In this document: positions 55,330 to 64,000 of the stretch, piece by piece
Layout: the number at the start of each line of letters is the position of its first letter
Numbering within the stretch: position 1 is the first letter of the stretch
Assembly (NCBI RefSeq): GCF_000238335.3
Contig: NZ_AHCB03000007.1
Span: forward strand, 186,001-250,000
Source: Pseudoalteromonas marina
GTDB lineage: Bacteria; Pseudomonadota; Gammaproteobacteria; Enterobacterales; Alteromonadaceae
Direction: 5' to 3'
DNA length: 64,000 nucleotides
Position numbers and translations under genes: made by a program
Notes under the pieces: generated by a model
What the model saw: only the letters and a program-made list of their open reading frames with translations
Databases searched by the model: none
Told to the model about the DNA's origin: nothing

Positions 55330-56046
55330 CTAGTCGTTTAAGTAGTATTCAACAGTGGTTACTACTCTTACGTTTTTTATTTGTGGTGTATTTGAATCGC
55401 GGTTAGTAATACTAAACTGCCCTTGGCGAGCTGTTTTTATTTTTCCTAGTTTTGAATTGGAATCCCTAGCAAACTTGTTAGCCACTTCGCGGGCTTTTTC
55501 AGTTGCTTGTTGAACCATGGCCGGTTTCACATCGTTTAGCCCTGTAAAAATATACTCAACACGTGTTTCGTAACTATCTTGTACTATGGCAATATTTTGT
55601 TTAGCTAATTGGCTTACTTTGCTCAGCGCATTTTGCACCTTGTCTACAGCGCTAGAATAAACGGTCATATTTGAACGAACAATGTACCTAAATTGCTGGT
55701 TTTCATTGCCGTACTCGCGCGCCTGTTTATCAACAATAGATTGGCTACCAAGTGATATTTCGGCGTCATCAAAACCATGCAGTTTTAAAAATGCGATCAC
55801 GGCAGCGTTTTTTTTCTCAACCCTATTTACCAACTTTTCAAGGTCGTTATCTGCATCGCTAAATTGCAAAGGCCATATAACAGTATCGGCAATCACCTCT
55901 TGCTCTGCTAATCCTTTAACTTGTACTGTACGCTCCATTTCTTTTACATTTAGTGCTGCACTTTTTAAAATAAACCCTAAGCTAATTAAGCCTAGGCTTA
56001 AAAAAATAGCCGCCAGCACAGTGTGAAAACCAGGTGTTTTAATCAC
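55330..56046 (-). CDS. SIMPL-domain (DUF541) protein
   Basis: A 238-aa protein with one N-terminal hydrophobic segment (about residues 6-29) acting as signal anchor, followed by a SIMPL/DUF541 domain of repeated beta-strand and helix units (VQVKGLAEQEVIADTVIWPLQF, YIFTGLNDVKPAMVQQATEKAR, VRVVTTVEYYL). E. coli YggE is a related family member linked to oxidative stress. The GTG at 56046 is chosen because AAGGAGT lies just upstream; the frame open further upstream lacks a signal. It is divergent from the patZ-like gene with 113 bp between starts. Confidence 0.85.
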   Translation of the reverse strand: MIKTPGFHTVLAAIFLSLGLISLGFILKSAALNVKEMERTVQVKGLAEQEVIADTVIWPLQFSDADNDLEKLVNRVEKKNAAVIAFLKLHGFDDAEISLGSQSIVDKQAREYGNENQQFRYIVRSNMTVYSSAVDKVQNALSKVSQLAKQNIAIVQDSYETRVEYIFTGLNDVKPAMVQQATEKAREVANKFARDSNSKLGKIKTARQGQFSITNRDSNTPQIKNVRVVTTVEYYLND

Positions 56047-56159
56047 AGTAAACTCCTTGATTGATATCAATAATACGTATCTATAAACTCGAAATAACCT
56101 GTTAAACAGGGTACATTGAGACAATGTATAACGCAAAATTTAAAAGCTAAGGAAACGCA

Positions 56160-58829
56160 ATGAGCCTAAAGCGAATTAGTCAGTTTTTTAACCCAAGCTC
56201 AGTGGCCGTGATAGGCGCGTCAAATAATGCCTCTCGTGCCGGTTTTGTCGTTATGCGTAATTTGTTACAAGGCGGCTTTAAAGGACCAATCATGCCTGTA
56301 ACGCCAAGCTATAGCGCTGTTCATGGCGTACTTGCATACCCGTGTATTAATGATCTACCTAAAGTGCCTGATCTTGCAGTTATTTGTACCAATAAAAATA
56401 CCCTGTTCGACATTATTAGCCAACTAGGAGAGCTGGGCTGTAAAAGCGCTATTATTATTGCCGATGGCTTAACGAACGATCAAAAAAGTGATCTAAAAGC
56501 ATGCGCCCATAAACACAACGTTACTTTATTAGGCCCTAATAGCTTAGGGCTATTAATTCCTCACATTGGTTTAAATGCCAGCTTTTCTCATACAGTGGCA
56601 AGCCCAGGTAAAATTGCCTTTGTGTCGCAATCTGCAGCAGTTTGTTCCACTATTTTAGATTGGGCTAAAAATAAAGATATTGGCTTTTCGTACTTTGTTT
56701 CTGTGGGAGGGTGTTTAGATATTGATTTTGATGAGCTGCTCGACTTTTTAGGTCGTGATTCAAAAACTAAAGCTATTTTACTTTATATTGATAACATTGA
56801 AGACATCCGTGGCTTTATTTCGGCCGCAAGAGCGGCTGCATTTAGTAAACCTGTTATTGCCATAAAAACTGGAAAGACAAATGCTGGCGCTCTTGCTGCA
56901 GAGATCCATTCCGGTGGAAAACAAAGCTCTGATGCCGTATACGATGCGTTATTTCAACGTGCGGGTATGCTGCGCGTTAACGACCTACGAGAGCTATTTG
57001 CTGCAACACAAACGCTCGCCATGCACCCAAAATTATTGCAAGTTGAACAGCTCACTATTTTAACAAATGGTGGAGGCCCGGGTGTTATGGCGGTTGATGA
57101 GCTAATTCAACGTTCTGGGAAATTAGCGGCGCTTAGTAGTGAAACACGCAGTGCGCTTAATCACGTTATTCCCCGCTCGGAAGCAACCTCCAACCCGATT
57201 GATATTTTTGGTGACTCGGCACCAGCGCGTTACAAACAAGCATTAGAAATATTATTGCATGCAAAAGAAGTAAAAAACTTATTGATAATACACACCCCAT
57301 CGGCACTGGCTCCAAGTGAAGACTACGCCAATGTAATTGTTCAAGCGCTGCAAACGTTGCCCAAAATGGCTCGCCCTTATGTCTTTACTAACTTTATGGG
57401 TGAAGATGCTTCATTCGCAGCCAGAAAAATATGCGCTAATAATGCAATTCCTACTTATCGAACACCTGAAGGCGCTGTCGGTGCGTTTATGCACTTAGTA
57501 TCGTATCGTCGAAACCAAAAACATTTAACGCAAACGCCAGAGTCGAACACTGACGATGCAAAAATAAACAAAGCAGCTGCCACATCGTTAATAACTGAAT
57601 TTTTAGATGAGGAACAAACCTATCTACCCACTCACAATGCAAGCCAAGTACTAAGCCACTATGGTGTTGAATGTATTGAAACTAAAGTGGCGTACACACC
57701 CACTGAGGCAAAAGAGCAAGCAATAGAGCTTGGTTTTCCCGTTGCGCTTAAGCTTATAAGCCCAAGTATTGCTTCTAAGTCTGAAGTCGGCGGCGTGGTT
57801 TTAAATCTAAACGATGCCAATGAAGTTGAGCAAACCGCATTTGCGATGCTTATTCGTATTAAAAACACTTATCCGGATGCCACTATTGATGGGTTTTCAC
57901 TCCAAAAAATGGCACCGCGTGCAGGTGCAAACGAGCTGCGGATTGCAATTAAAACAGAGCCTAATTTTGGCCCCGTTATTTTACTTGGTGAGGCAGGTAC
58001 AGGACTTGAGTACGCTCAAGCGGCAGTAGCTCTCCCTCCCCTTAATATGAACTTGGCTAAATATTTAATTGCTGCCGCACATGATAAAGGCGTATTAAAA
58101 GATCGCATTTTACCTGAAAAGGTCGACAAATATCGTTTATGTGCGTTGCTCACGCGTATTTCACAGCTCGTTGTGGATCAACCCGACATTAGCGCAATGG
58201 AACTTAACCCAATACTTGCAAGTAACGGGCAATTTTTAGTACTTGATGCCACCATAACGCTAAATCGATACCAGTCAAAAAGTAACCGCAAACGGTTATG
58301 TATTCGCCCCTACCCTATAGATCTTGTAGAAATAGTAACGCTAAAAAATAATACTCAAGCAACGCTTAGGCCAATAAAACCTGAAGATGAACAAGCCCAT
58401 AAGGCATTTGATCAATCACTCAATAAAGAAGATCGTTACAAACGCTTTTTTGGCGAGTTACCTCAATTTAACCACGATCAACTCGCTAAAATGACTCAAA
58501 TTGATTACGACCGAGAAATGGCGTTTATTGTTTGCCAACGCTTAGAAGGAAAAACACGCACCTTAGGGGTGTCGCGTGTGATTATGGATCCCGACAACGT
58601 GCATGCCGAGTTTGCTATTGTTGTTCGCTCTGACTGCCAAGGCTTAGGGCTAGGTCGAATTTTAATGAATGCTGCAATTAACCATTGTAAACGCCAGGGC
58701 GTTGAGTGGATTGAAGGTATAACACTACCAGAAAACACAGGTATGATTGAACTTGCCCGCAAGTTGGGCTTTAAAGTAAGCCGCGATTTTGAAGAAGGCA
58801 GCATTAACATGGTGCTCAACACAAAATAA
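56160..58829 (+). CDS. patZ: PatZ-like acyl-CoA synthetase (NDP-forming)/GNAT acetyltransferase fusion
   Basis: An 889-aa protein of the Pat/PatZ type, protein lysine acetyltransferases that inactivate acetyl-CoA synthetase and others. An N-terminal CoA-binding domain (PSSVAVIGASNNASRAG) and the ligase domain, with an ATP-grasp-like part (PVALKLISPSI.SKSEVGGVVL, about 540-570), precede a C-terminal GNAT domain (about 740-889) with the acetyl-CoA motif QGLGLG near 827-832. At the place of the phosphohistidine loop the sequence EIHSGG...SDAVYDALFQRAG has a histidine (His250). E. coli PatZ is 886 aa. Confidence 0.92.
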   Translation: MSLKRISQFFNPSSVAVIGASNNASRAGFVVMRNLLQGGFKGPIMPVTPSYSAVHGVLAYPCINDLPKVPDLAVICTNKNTLFDIISQLGELGCKSAIIIADGLTNDQKSDLKACAHKHNVTLLGPNSLGLLIPHIGLNASFSHTVASPGKIAFVSQSAAVCSTILDWAKNKDIGFSYFVSVGGCLDIDFDELLDFLGRDSKTKAILLYIDNIEDIRGFISAARAAAFSKPVIAIKTGKTNAGALAAEIHSGGKQSSDAVYDALFQRAGMLRVNDLRELFAATQTLAMHPKLLQVEQLTILTNGGGPGVMAVDELIQRSGKLAALSSETRSALNHVIPRSEATSNPIDIFGDSAPARYKQALEILLHAKEVKNLLIIHTPSALAPSEDYANVIVQALQTLPKMARPYVFTNFMGEDASFAARKICANNAIPTYRTPEGAVGAFMHLVSYRRNQKHLTQTPESNTDDAKINKAAATSLITEFLDEEQTYLPTHNASQVLSHYGVECIETKVAYTPTEAKEQAIELGFPVALKLISPSIASKSEVGGVVLNLNDANEVEQTAFAMLIRIKNTYPDATIDGFSLQKMAPRAGANELRIAIKTEPNFGPVILLGEAGTGLEYAQAAVALPPLNMNLAKYLIAAAHDKGVLKDRILPEKVDKYRLCALLTRISQLVVDQPDISAMELNPILASNGQFLVLDATITLNRYQSKSNRKRLCIRPYPIDLVEIVTLKNNTQATLRPIKPEDEQAHKAFDQSLNKEDRYKRFFGELPQFNHDQLAKMTQIDYDREMAFIVCQRLEGKTRTLGVSRVIMDPDNVHAEFAIVVRSDCQGLGLGRILMNAAINHCKRQGVEWIEGITLPENTGMIELARKLGFKVSRDFEEGSINMVLNTK

Positions 58830-58859
58830 ACTCAGCCCAATAACTTAAGTTATGTTCAG

Positions 58860-58883
58860 AGCGCCTAAAATCAGTAAGGCGCT
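58860..58883. terminator. possible weak terminator after patZ
   Basis: AGCGCCT and AGGCGCT form a 7-bp stem with a 10-nt loop, 30 bp after the patZ stop. It is followed by ATAATATTG and not by a T run, so termination is uncertain. It also lies downstream of the convergent EAL gene. Confidence 0.4.
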
Positions 58884-58959
58884 ATAATATTGCTTTAACA
58901 ACTTAACGTGCACTGTGCTCAAAAGGGCTAATAACACCATTTTTGATATTTATGACCGC

Positions 58960-61900
58960 TTATCTATGATCTGCTTGTAGGTTACTACCAAAAATATCTT
59001 GCCAGTCACGTACTATAAGCGCTGGTACATCTTCTTTTGGAACAGGCTTACTAAATAAATAACCCTGAAAATGCTTGCACCCTAACGCGGTTAAAAACAG
59101 AAGCTGCTGCTGGCTTTCAACGCCCTCAGCCACACACTCTTTGCCTAAACTGTGTGCCAATGTGAGTGTTGATTCAATAATTGCCTCATCATCAGAATCA
59201 ATGCCGATGTCTTGAACAAAACTTCGATCAATCTTAAGCACATCTATAGGAAAACGCTTTAGGTAAGTAAGCGATGCATAGCCGGTACCAAAGTCGTCCA
59301 TATAGAGTTTACAGCCTAACTCTTTTAACTTTTTCATACTTTGCAGTGCAAGGTTTGAGTCACGCATTAAAATAGATTCTGTTATTTCAAATACAATAGC
59401 CTCTGATGGCACGTTAGCATTAATAAGCGCTTTTTTAATCTCTGGCACAAGCTCTATAAATTCAAAATCTAATGCCGATAAGTTAATCGATAAATACAAA
59501 TCAGGAGATGCTTTTCGCCATTCGTTAAGCTCATTTAATGCCCTGCCAAAGGTTTGTAGCATTATTTTAGTTATTAAACCAACACCTTCAGCCGCCAACG
59601 AAAACTCCTGTGTTTGGATTCGTTTATTTTCAGGCCAGCGAAGTAATACTTCAAAGCCTTCAGTTTGATGTGTGTGAGCATTTATAATAGGTTGGTAATA
59701 ATTACAAAACTCATGCTCTTGATAGGCTTTTGTTAACTGTGATTCTAAATGAAGGGCTTTTTGAACATGCTGATTCATTTCTTGTTTGTAAAATTGATAA
59801 TTACTTTCAAGCGCACCTTTGGCATGATAGAGCGCAATGTTTGCCGCCTTCAGTAAGGCAGCACTTTGTGTTGCATCATCAGGAGAAATAGCAACACCAA
59901 TGCTTAAATTAATATTCACTACTTGGTCGTTAATACTTATATTTTGATTCACGCAATCCATAAGTTTGGTACAAATAAGTAATACCTCTTCTATTTGGTG
60001 AATATCTTCAACCAGGACCACGAATTCATCACCACCAAATCGTGCAATACTGTCTGATGAACGTAGTGAGCATTTTAATCGCTCTGCAACTTTTTTAATA
60101 AGTTCATCGGCGACTTCGTGGCCTAATGAATCATTAAAATATTTAAAGCGCTTAATATTAATATGTAAAAGCGCAGCTTTGCATAAGTGCTTTTGGGCTT
60201 GCTCAAGGGCATGCTCAACCCTATCATTAAACAACGTACGATTTGGTAAGCCGGTTAACACATCAAAGTTAGCGAGTTGGTGCAGTTCACTCTCTGCCAG
60301 TTTTTGTGCATGTATATCCGTTAAAATAATAACATAGCTGCTTAAGCGTTGTTCTGTATCAGCAACCGCACTTATTTTAACTAGCACATGGCGCGACTCT
60401 CCATTGTGAAGGCGTACCATATCTTCACAAGAAAAATGCTCCCCTTCTGAGAGCTTTTTCATGATACGTAAGTAATCAACACGGCTTTTAGGCGACATAC
60501 CTAAGTTTAACGCCCTGCTTGAAATGGGCTCTGCAGCAAAGTTAAAAGCGGTTTGCAGTGATTTATTAGAGGCACGAACATTAAAGTTTTTATCGAGAAT
60601 AAAAACCCAATCACGAGTTTGTTCAAATGCAGCAGTAAATAACCGTGCGTGCTCTTCAAATACCATTTCACGGGTCATGTTAGTGTATGTACCCGCTACT
60701 TTTTGAGGCGTTTTTTCATCCCACTCAACCACTTTGCCAAAGTCTTTATACCAACGCCAATAACCTTTGGCATGACGTACACGGTATGTGCAGTTAAAGT
60801 AGCCTTTATCGGTCGACAAAAACTCTAACCACTCTAAACGAAATAGTTGTTTCTCTTGCGGATGTATTTTAGCCAAGTATTCATCAAGGCTTACAGTATC
60901 GTGTTTATAACCCAGCTCATTGCTTAAACGAGGCTGATAAATACTTGGATTACTTGACTGCCAATCCCATACGCCAGACTCACTGCCTTCAAGGGCAAGC
61001 TTTAAACGGGACTCACTGTCTTTACTTTCTTTATGCGCAGCCAATAAGATACGTTGAATTTTATTTCGTCGCCTGACCCACATGGCAATAAAAAATAAAA
61101 ATAAAGCGCCGTATAACACCATAAAATAAGGCGCACGCCAAAGTGGGTATTTAACCTTTATTTTTAATGTAGCTGGCTTGGTAAAAATTCCCGTTAAGGG
61201 GTCTTTAGCCCAAACTTTTAATGTATAACTACCAGGGTTTAACTTAGGAAATAGTACTCGGTTGTTATTTCTTGCGTAGGTTTTTTGCCCGTTATCAAGC
61301 TGGTACTCATAAATAATACGTTCTTGATTACTAAAAGCCATTGCAGAAAAAGCCACTTCAAGACCAATATCATCGTGGTTTAAAACGACTTCACTCAGAG
61401 GTTGCCTTAAATCGCGAGATAACTCTCGGGACATTAAATTTACCCGCGTTATATTTACATGCTCTATAAGCGGCTTATAACTTTGGTTTTCCATTGGATG
61501 AAAATACGTTATTCCTTTTAACCCCCCATATACAATGCGGCCATCGTTAAGCTGCGCCATTGCTGAGCTATTAAATTCAGCCGATAAAAGCCCCTCGGCT
61601 GTACTAAACTGCTGAAAGTGGAGCGTTTCTGGATTTAAACGCCAAATTCCTTTATGGCTACTCATCCAAATCATACCGTCGTCGTCAAGCACCATACTAT
61701 AAAGTAATGTACCTAGTTTATTCTTATCAAGATCAATAGTATGAAGGTGTTCATACGTTGATGAATCAATACCAATTAAGCCAAAGTTAGAAAGAGAGAT
61801 CCACAACACGTTGTTATTATCAATTACGTATGAAAGCACACTAATTGCAACGTTTTCATGTTGTTTGGGTACTTTATAAATCATTTCTAACGCAAGGTTG

Positions 61901-63486
61901 TTAGGGTTTAATTGATATAAAATACCGGCATTAAAAAAGAGTGGCCAATCAGGTTTATTTGGTAAAGCGGGTAAAAAACCATGCGCTAAAAAAGGGTTAA
62001 ATTGTGCCAATTCACCGCCCAATCGTGTCACAATTTTAGTGTCTATGTTATAAACAAACGCGCCATGGTCACGGTGCATAAAATATAAATCGCCATTTGG
62101 CATTAAAGCAACACCGTGTACCCACCCTGAGATATGATCTTGGTTTGCCACATTTTTTGTTTTAGGTTCAGTGACTTGATACGTATTTGGATCAAAAATA
62201 TACAAGCCTCGATTTGTATTAAGCCAAAGCATATTTTTATAGGGCATAATTTGCCAAACGCTAAACTCACGTGTGTAAGCGTCAGCTTTATAATCTTTTA
62301 AATATACATTGCTGGTATTGGTTTTTAAATCAACCTCAGTTAAGCCATTATTGGTTGCAAGCCAGAGCTTTTCGTTAAATTCGGTTATTCCCCATATTGA
62401 ATGGTGAGATAAACCTGCGCCACCCAGCACACTGCCATCAACATTGTTAAAATGATACGTATCTTTTGATAGATAAAAGGCACCATCACTTTTTGTGGCC
62501 ACCCATACGCCACCAGACTTATCTTTGGCCATATCAATAATGCTGGTGTCGGCTAAGGTATATTTACTTTGAGTGATTCGTGTATTTTTTATTAACTCAC
62601 CACTATTTAAATCAAATTTGAATAACCCTTTGTCTGTCGCAAGATCGATTTCACCTTGGTTGTACTCTATTTTCCACACATTTAGGTCGGCAAGTAATAC
62701 TTTATTTTTGAATGCAATATCGGGACGTTCAAACATGCTTGGTAAATCACTAATATCAACCTGATACATACCTTTAACCGCACCGACTAATAACTGGTTA
62801 TTTTCACCCAGCTCAAACGACTTAACATTATTTTGGTAAACATGCGCCGCCTCACCTTTTAAATGCTGTAATGGACGAGTTAGATCATTAGCAATATCAT
62901 GAACGTAAGCACCGTGAGAGGTCGCTATAAAAATGTAACCGTTATAATGAAACAAGCTTCTTACTAATGTATTTTTGTATTCTTTAGGCAGCTCAAAAAC
63001 AGATTCAATCACACCGCTTTGAATATCGAGCTTCGCAAAATCTCGACCTCGTCCAATCCACAGTGTTTTTGAATCAGCCGCTAGCATGGTAAATACTGAT
63101 TGGTTAAAAATTTGCTCTTCGTTGCTTGGAGGACTTAAAAATTGCTTGTAAGTATCTGTGGCTGGATCATATCTAAAAAGGCCCTCGAGTAATGAGGCAA
63201 TCCAAATATAACCGTCTACGTCTTGGTATATTCTGTCAATAATTGCTTCTTCTAGTTCTCCATTTGGGCCATTAATCGGGGTTACTTGATACCCATCGTA
63301 ACGGTTTAATCCCCCTTCGGTAGAAAGCCACAAATACCCGTTGTTATCGATGAGTATGGTATTAACGTAGCTTTGTGATAGGCCTTCGCTAGGTGATAAA
63401 CGCTTAACTTGTGCACCAGCCTGGCAACTCACTATAGTTATTAAAACTAAGCAGCAACTTAAAATCCAATTAACGCCCTTACTCAT
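58960..63486 (-). CDS. propeller-Y_Y_Y-PAS-GGDEF-EAL sensor protein
   Basis: A membrane sensor of about 1,508 aa for c-di-GMP turnover. After a signal sequence (a lipobox-like VSC near residue 22 is possible), two-component-regulator propeller repeats (SQSYVNTILIDNNGYLWLST type) fill about residues 30-690, then a Y_Y_Y domain, one transmembrane helix (about 785-808) and two PAS domains (about 830-1060). The GGDEF domain (motif GGDEF near 1150) has an RSSD inhibition site five residues before it. The EAL domain has EVL instead of EAL, but DDFGTGYASL and AEGVES are intact. The ATG at 63486 follows TGGA; another ATG lies two codons upstream. Confidence 0.9.
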   Translation of the reverse strand: MSKGVNWILSCCLVLITIVSCQAGAQVKRLSPSEGLSQSYVNTILIDNNGYLWLSTEGGLNRYDGYQVTPINGPNGELEEAIIDRIYQDVDGYIWIASLLEGLFRYDPATDTYKQFLSPPSNEEQIFNQSVFTMLAADSKTLWIGRGRDFAKLDIQSGVIESVFELPKEYKNTLVRSLFHYNGYIFIATSHGAYVHDIANDLTRPLQHLKGEAAHVYQNNVKSFELGENNQLLVGAVKGMYQVDISDLPSMFERPDIAFKNKVLLADLNVWKIEYNQGEIDLATDKGLFKFDLNSGELIKNTRITQSKYTLADTSIIDMAKDKSGGVWVATKSDGAFYLSKDTYHFNNVDGSVLGGAGLSHHSIWGITEFNEKLWLATNNGLTEVDLKTNTSNVYLKDYKADAYTREFSVWQIMPYKNMLWLNTNRGLYIFDPNTYQVTEPKTKNVANQDHISGWVHGVALMPNGDLYFMHRDHGAFVYNIDTKIVTRLGGELAQFNPFLAHGFLPALPNKPDWPLFFNAGILYQLNPNNLALEMIYKVPKQHENVAISVLSYVIDNNNVLWISLSNFGLIGIDSSTYEHLHTIDLDKNKLGTLLYSMVLDDDGMIWMSSHKGIWRLNPETLHFQQFSTAEGLLSAEFNSSAMAQLNDGRIVYGGLKGITYFHPMENQSYKPLIEHVNITRVNLMSRELSRDLRQPLSEVVLNHDDIGLEVAFSAMAFSNQERIIYEYQLDNGQKTYARNNNRVLFPKLNPGSYTLKVWAKDPLTGIFTKPATLKIKVKYPLWRAPYFMVLYGALFLFFIAMWVRRRNKIQRILLAAHKESKDSESRLKLALEGSESGVWDWQSSNPSIYQPRLSNELGYKHDTVSLDEYLAKIHPQEKQLFRLEWLEFLSTDKGYFNCTYRVRHAKGYWRWYKDFGKVVEWDEKTPQKVAGTYTNMTREMVFEEHARLFTAAFEQTRDWVFILDKNFNVRASNKSLQTAFNFAAEPISSRALNLGMSPKSRVDYLRIMKKLSEGEHFSCEDMVRLHNGESRHVLVKISAVADTEQRLSSYVIILTDIHAQKLAESELHQLANFDVLTGLPNRTLFNDRVEHALEQAQKHLCKAALLHINIKRFKYFNDSLGHEVADELIKKVAERLKCSLRSSDSIARFGGDEFVVLVEDIHQIEEVLLICTKLMDCVNQNISINDQVVNINLSIGVAISPDDATQSAALLKAANIALYHAKGALESNYQFYKQEMNQHVQKALHLESQLTKAYQEHEFCNYYQPIINAHTHQTEGFEVLLRWPENKRIQTQEFSLAAEGVGLITKIMLQTFGRALNELNEWRKASPDLYLSINLSALDFEFIELVPEIKKALINANVPSEAIVFEITESILMRDSNLALQSMKKLKELGCKLYMDDFGTGYASLTYLKRFPIDVLKIDRSFVQDIGIDSDDEAIIESTLTLAHSLGKECVAEGVESQQQLLFLTALGCKHFQGYLFSKPVPKEDVPALIVRDWQDIFGSNLQADHR

Positions 63487-63511
63487 GGTCATTCCATATG
63501 GTTTTTTATTT

Positions 63512-63913
63512 TTATGGGTACTCTAGTGCGACAATATTACGGTGCTTATACATATCAAAAAGTACGTGTAGATCAGCAGTATATGTTAACACTTGGTTAA
63601 AACCAATACTGAGGTATAAATCGACTATGTTTTTAAATGCAAAGGTATAAACATGCATGTGTTGATGCTTCAAAAGATCAGTTATTAATTGCTTTGCTAG
63701 CCCTTTTGAGCGGTGTTCTTTAGCAACATAAACCGTGGATAAAAACAAAAAATTGGATTTATGTTGCACCCTACATGCAGCCACTATTTGCTCATCTAAG
63801 TATATAACCCATACTTGATCTTGCTTATTAGCGCGCCCGCTAGCCCCATGTAGTTTGTAAAATTTATTTACTAAGGGTGTTTTTACTTTATCTAATAATT
63901 GGGTGGTATACAT
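63512..63913 (-). CDS. GNAT family N-acetyltransferase
   Basis: A 133-aa GNAT-fold protein. The core is QIVAACRVQHKSNFLFLSTVYVAKEHRSKGLAKQLI, with the acetyl-CoA loop HRSKGLA (R-x-x-G-x-A form) near residue 89 and a C-terminal beta-bulge region YLSIGFNQV. The acceptor is unknown. It starts two bases after the stop of an upstream gene and has no ribosome site of its own, suggesting translational coupling, and lies 25 bp upstream of the sensor gene. Confidence 0.82.
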   Translation of the reverse strand: MYTTQLLDKVKTPLVNKFYKLHGASGRANKQDQVWVIYLDEQIVAACRVQHKSNFLFLSTVYVAKEHRSKGLAKQLITDLLKHQHMHVYTFAFKNIVDLYLSIGFNQVLTYTADLHVLFDMYKHRNIVALEYP

Positions 63914-63915
63914 TT

Positions 63916-64000
63916 TTAACTAAGCATTAGTGCCAAATATTGCTCAAATTTTTGTTTTAATATCGTTTGCTCTGCTACTGGACGGCTATGGATTGTATTA
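63916..64000 (-). CDS. 3' end of an unidentified gene
   Basis: On the minus strand 27 codons remain open from the window edge to a TAA at 63916-63918, encoding a tail that ends QYLALMLS. It is too short to identify. The two-base gap to the next start and the continuous open frame suggest it is the end of the gene that leads this operon. Confidence 0.45.
   Translation of the reverse strand, partial: NTIHSRPVAEQTILKQKFEQYLALMLS

Noticed and set aside
1..64000. tRNA or rRNA genes, CRISPR arrays, insertion sequences, prophage or integron sites
   Set aside because: No cloverleaf-like tRNA, no direct-repeat arrays, no transposase or integrase frames and no terminal repeats flanking genes were seen on reading both strands.

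Overview
The window is a stretch of conserved core chromosome from a marine gammaproteobacterium, most likely Pseudoalteromonas or a close Alteromonadales relative. This rests on the AT-rich base composition and on gene blocks arranged as in Escherichia coli, Shewanella and Vibrio: trmN6/srmB, hdfR/maoP, rarD-yigI-recQ, tolC/nudF-yqiB-cpdA-yqiA-parE, parC-plsC, rsmE-gshB-yqgE-ruvX, and pilT/yggS-proC-yggT-rdgB-hemW. I found no rRNA, tRNA, CRISPR array, insertion sequence, prophage or obvious island. The exact genus is an inference.

Layout. 1-6.4 kb: the 5' part of trmN6 and the divergent srmB, a BON-domain envelope protein, a gene-free stretch of about 0.7 kb, an MscS channel, yaaA, transaldolase and a DUF3545 protein. 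6.4-12.1 kb: a tightly packed minus-strand cobalamin operon, btuD-btuC-cobQ-cobO-btuF-ung, preceded by a cobalamin riboswitch that I recognise from its conserved core and B12 box. 12.1-16.8 kb: a porin, hdfR with divergent maoP, a REC-REC-GGDEF diguanylate cyclase and rarD. 16.9-22.1 kb: yigI, recQ, DUF3630, a single-POTRA Omp85-like protein and a short MscS-like protein. 22.2-26.4 kb: rimB-rimK-aspartoacylase (ribosomal protein S6 or poly-glutamate chemistry), zntB and rraB.

26.4-35.2 kb is minus strand: plsC, then the two topoisomerase IV subunits parC and parE with a periplasmic sorbosone/glucose-dehydrogenase-like gene between them, then yqiA, cpdA, yqiB and nudF. TolC is divergent from nudF, followed by lpxL and a TcpQ-domain protein. 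38.4-45.9 kb: glnE, a DUF350 membrane protein with four related units, an unknown 158-aa protein, rsmE, gshB, yqgE and ruvX. 46-52.5 kb: the pilT-pilU twitching ATPases diverging from yggS-proC-yggT-DUF4426-rdgB-hemW. 52.5-64 kb: a DUF885 lipoprotein, an unknown protein with ankyrin-like segments, a SIMPL-domain protein, a PatZ-like acyl-CoA synthetase/GNAT fusion, a 1,508-aa propeller-PAS-GGDEF-EAL sensor, a GNAT protein and the 3' end of one more gene.

Most of this is housekeeping. The points most worth a second look are the riboswitch-controlled B12 operon with ung at its end and its promoter squeezed against the porin terminator; the rimB-rimK-hydrolase cluster whose hydrolase carries a lipoyl-like C-terminal domain; a 99-bp nested palindrome between gshB and yqgE; a pair of similar intergenic elements at about 2.35 kb and 55.2 kb; the hdfR/maoP pair with a possible maoS chromosome-organising site; and a few unknown proteins. 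I see no clearly new multi-gene defence or biosynthetic system here.
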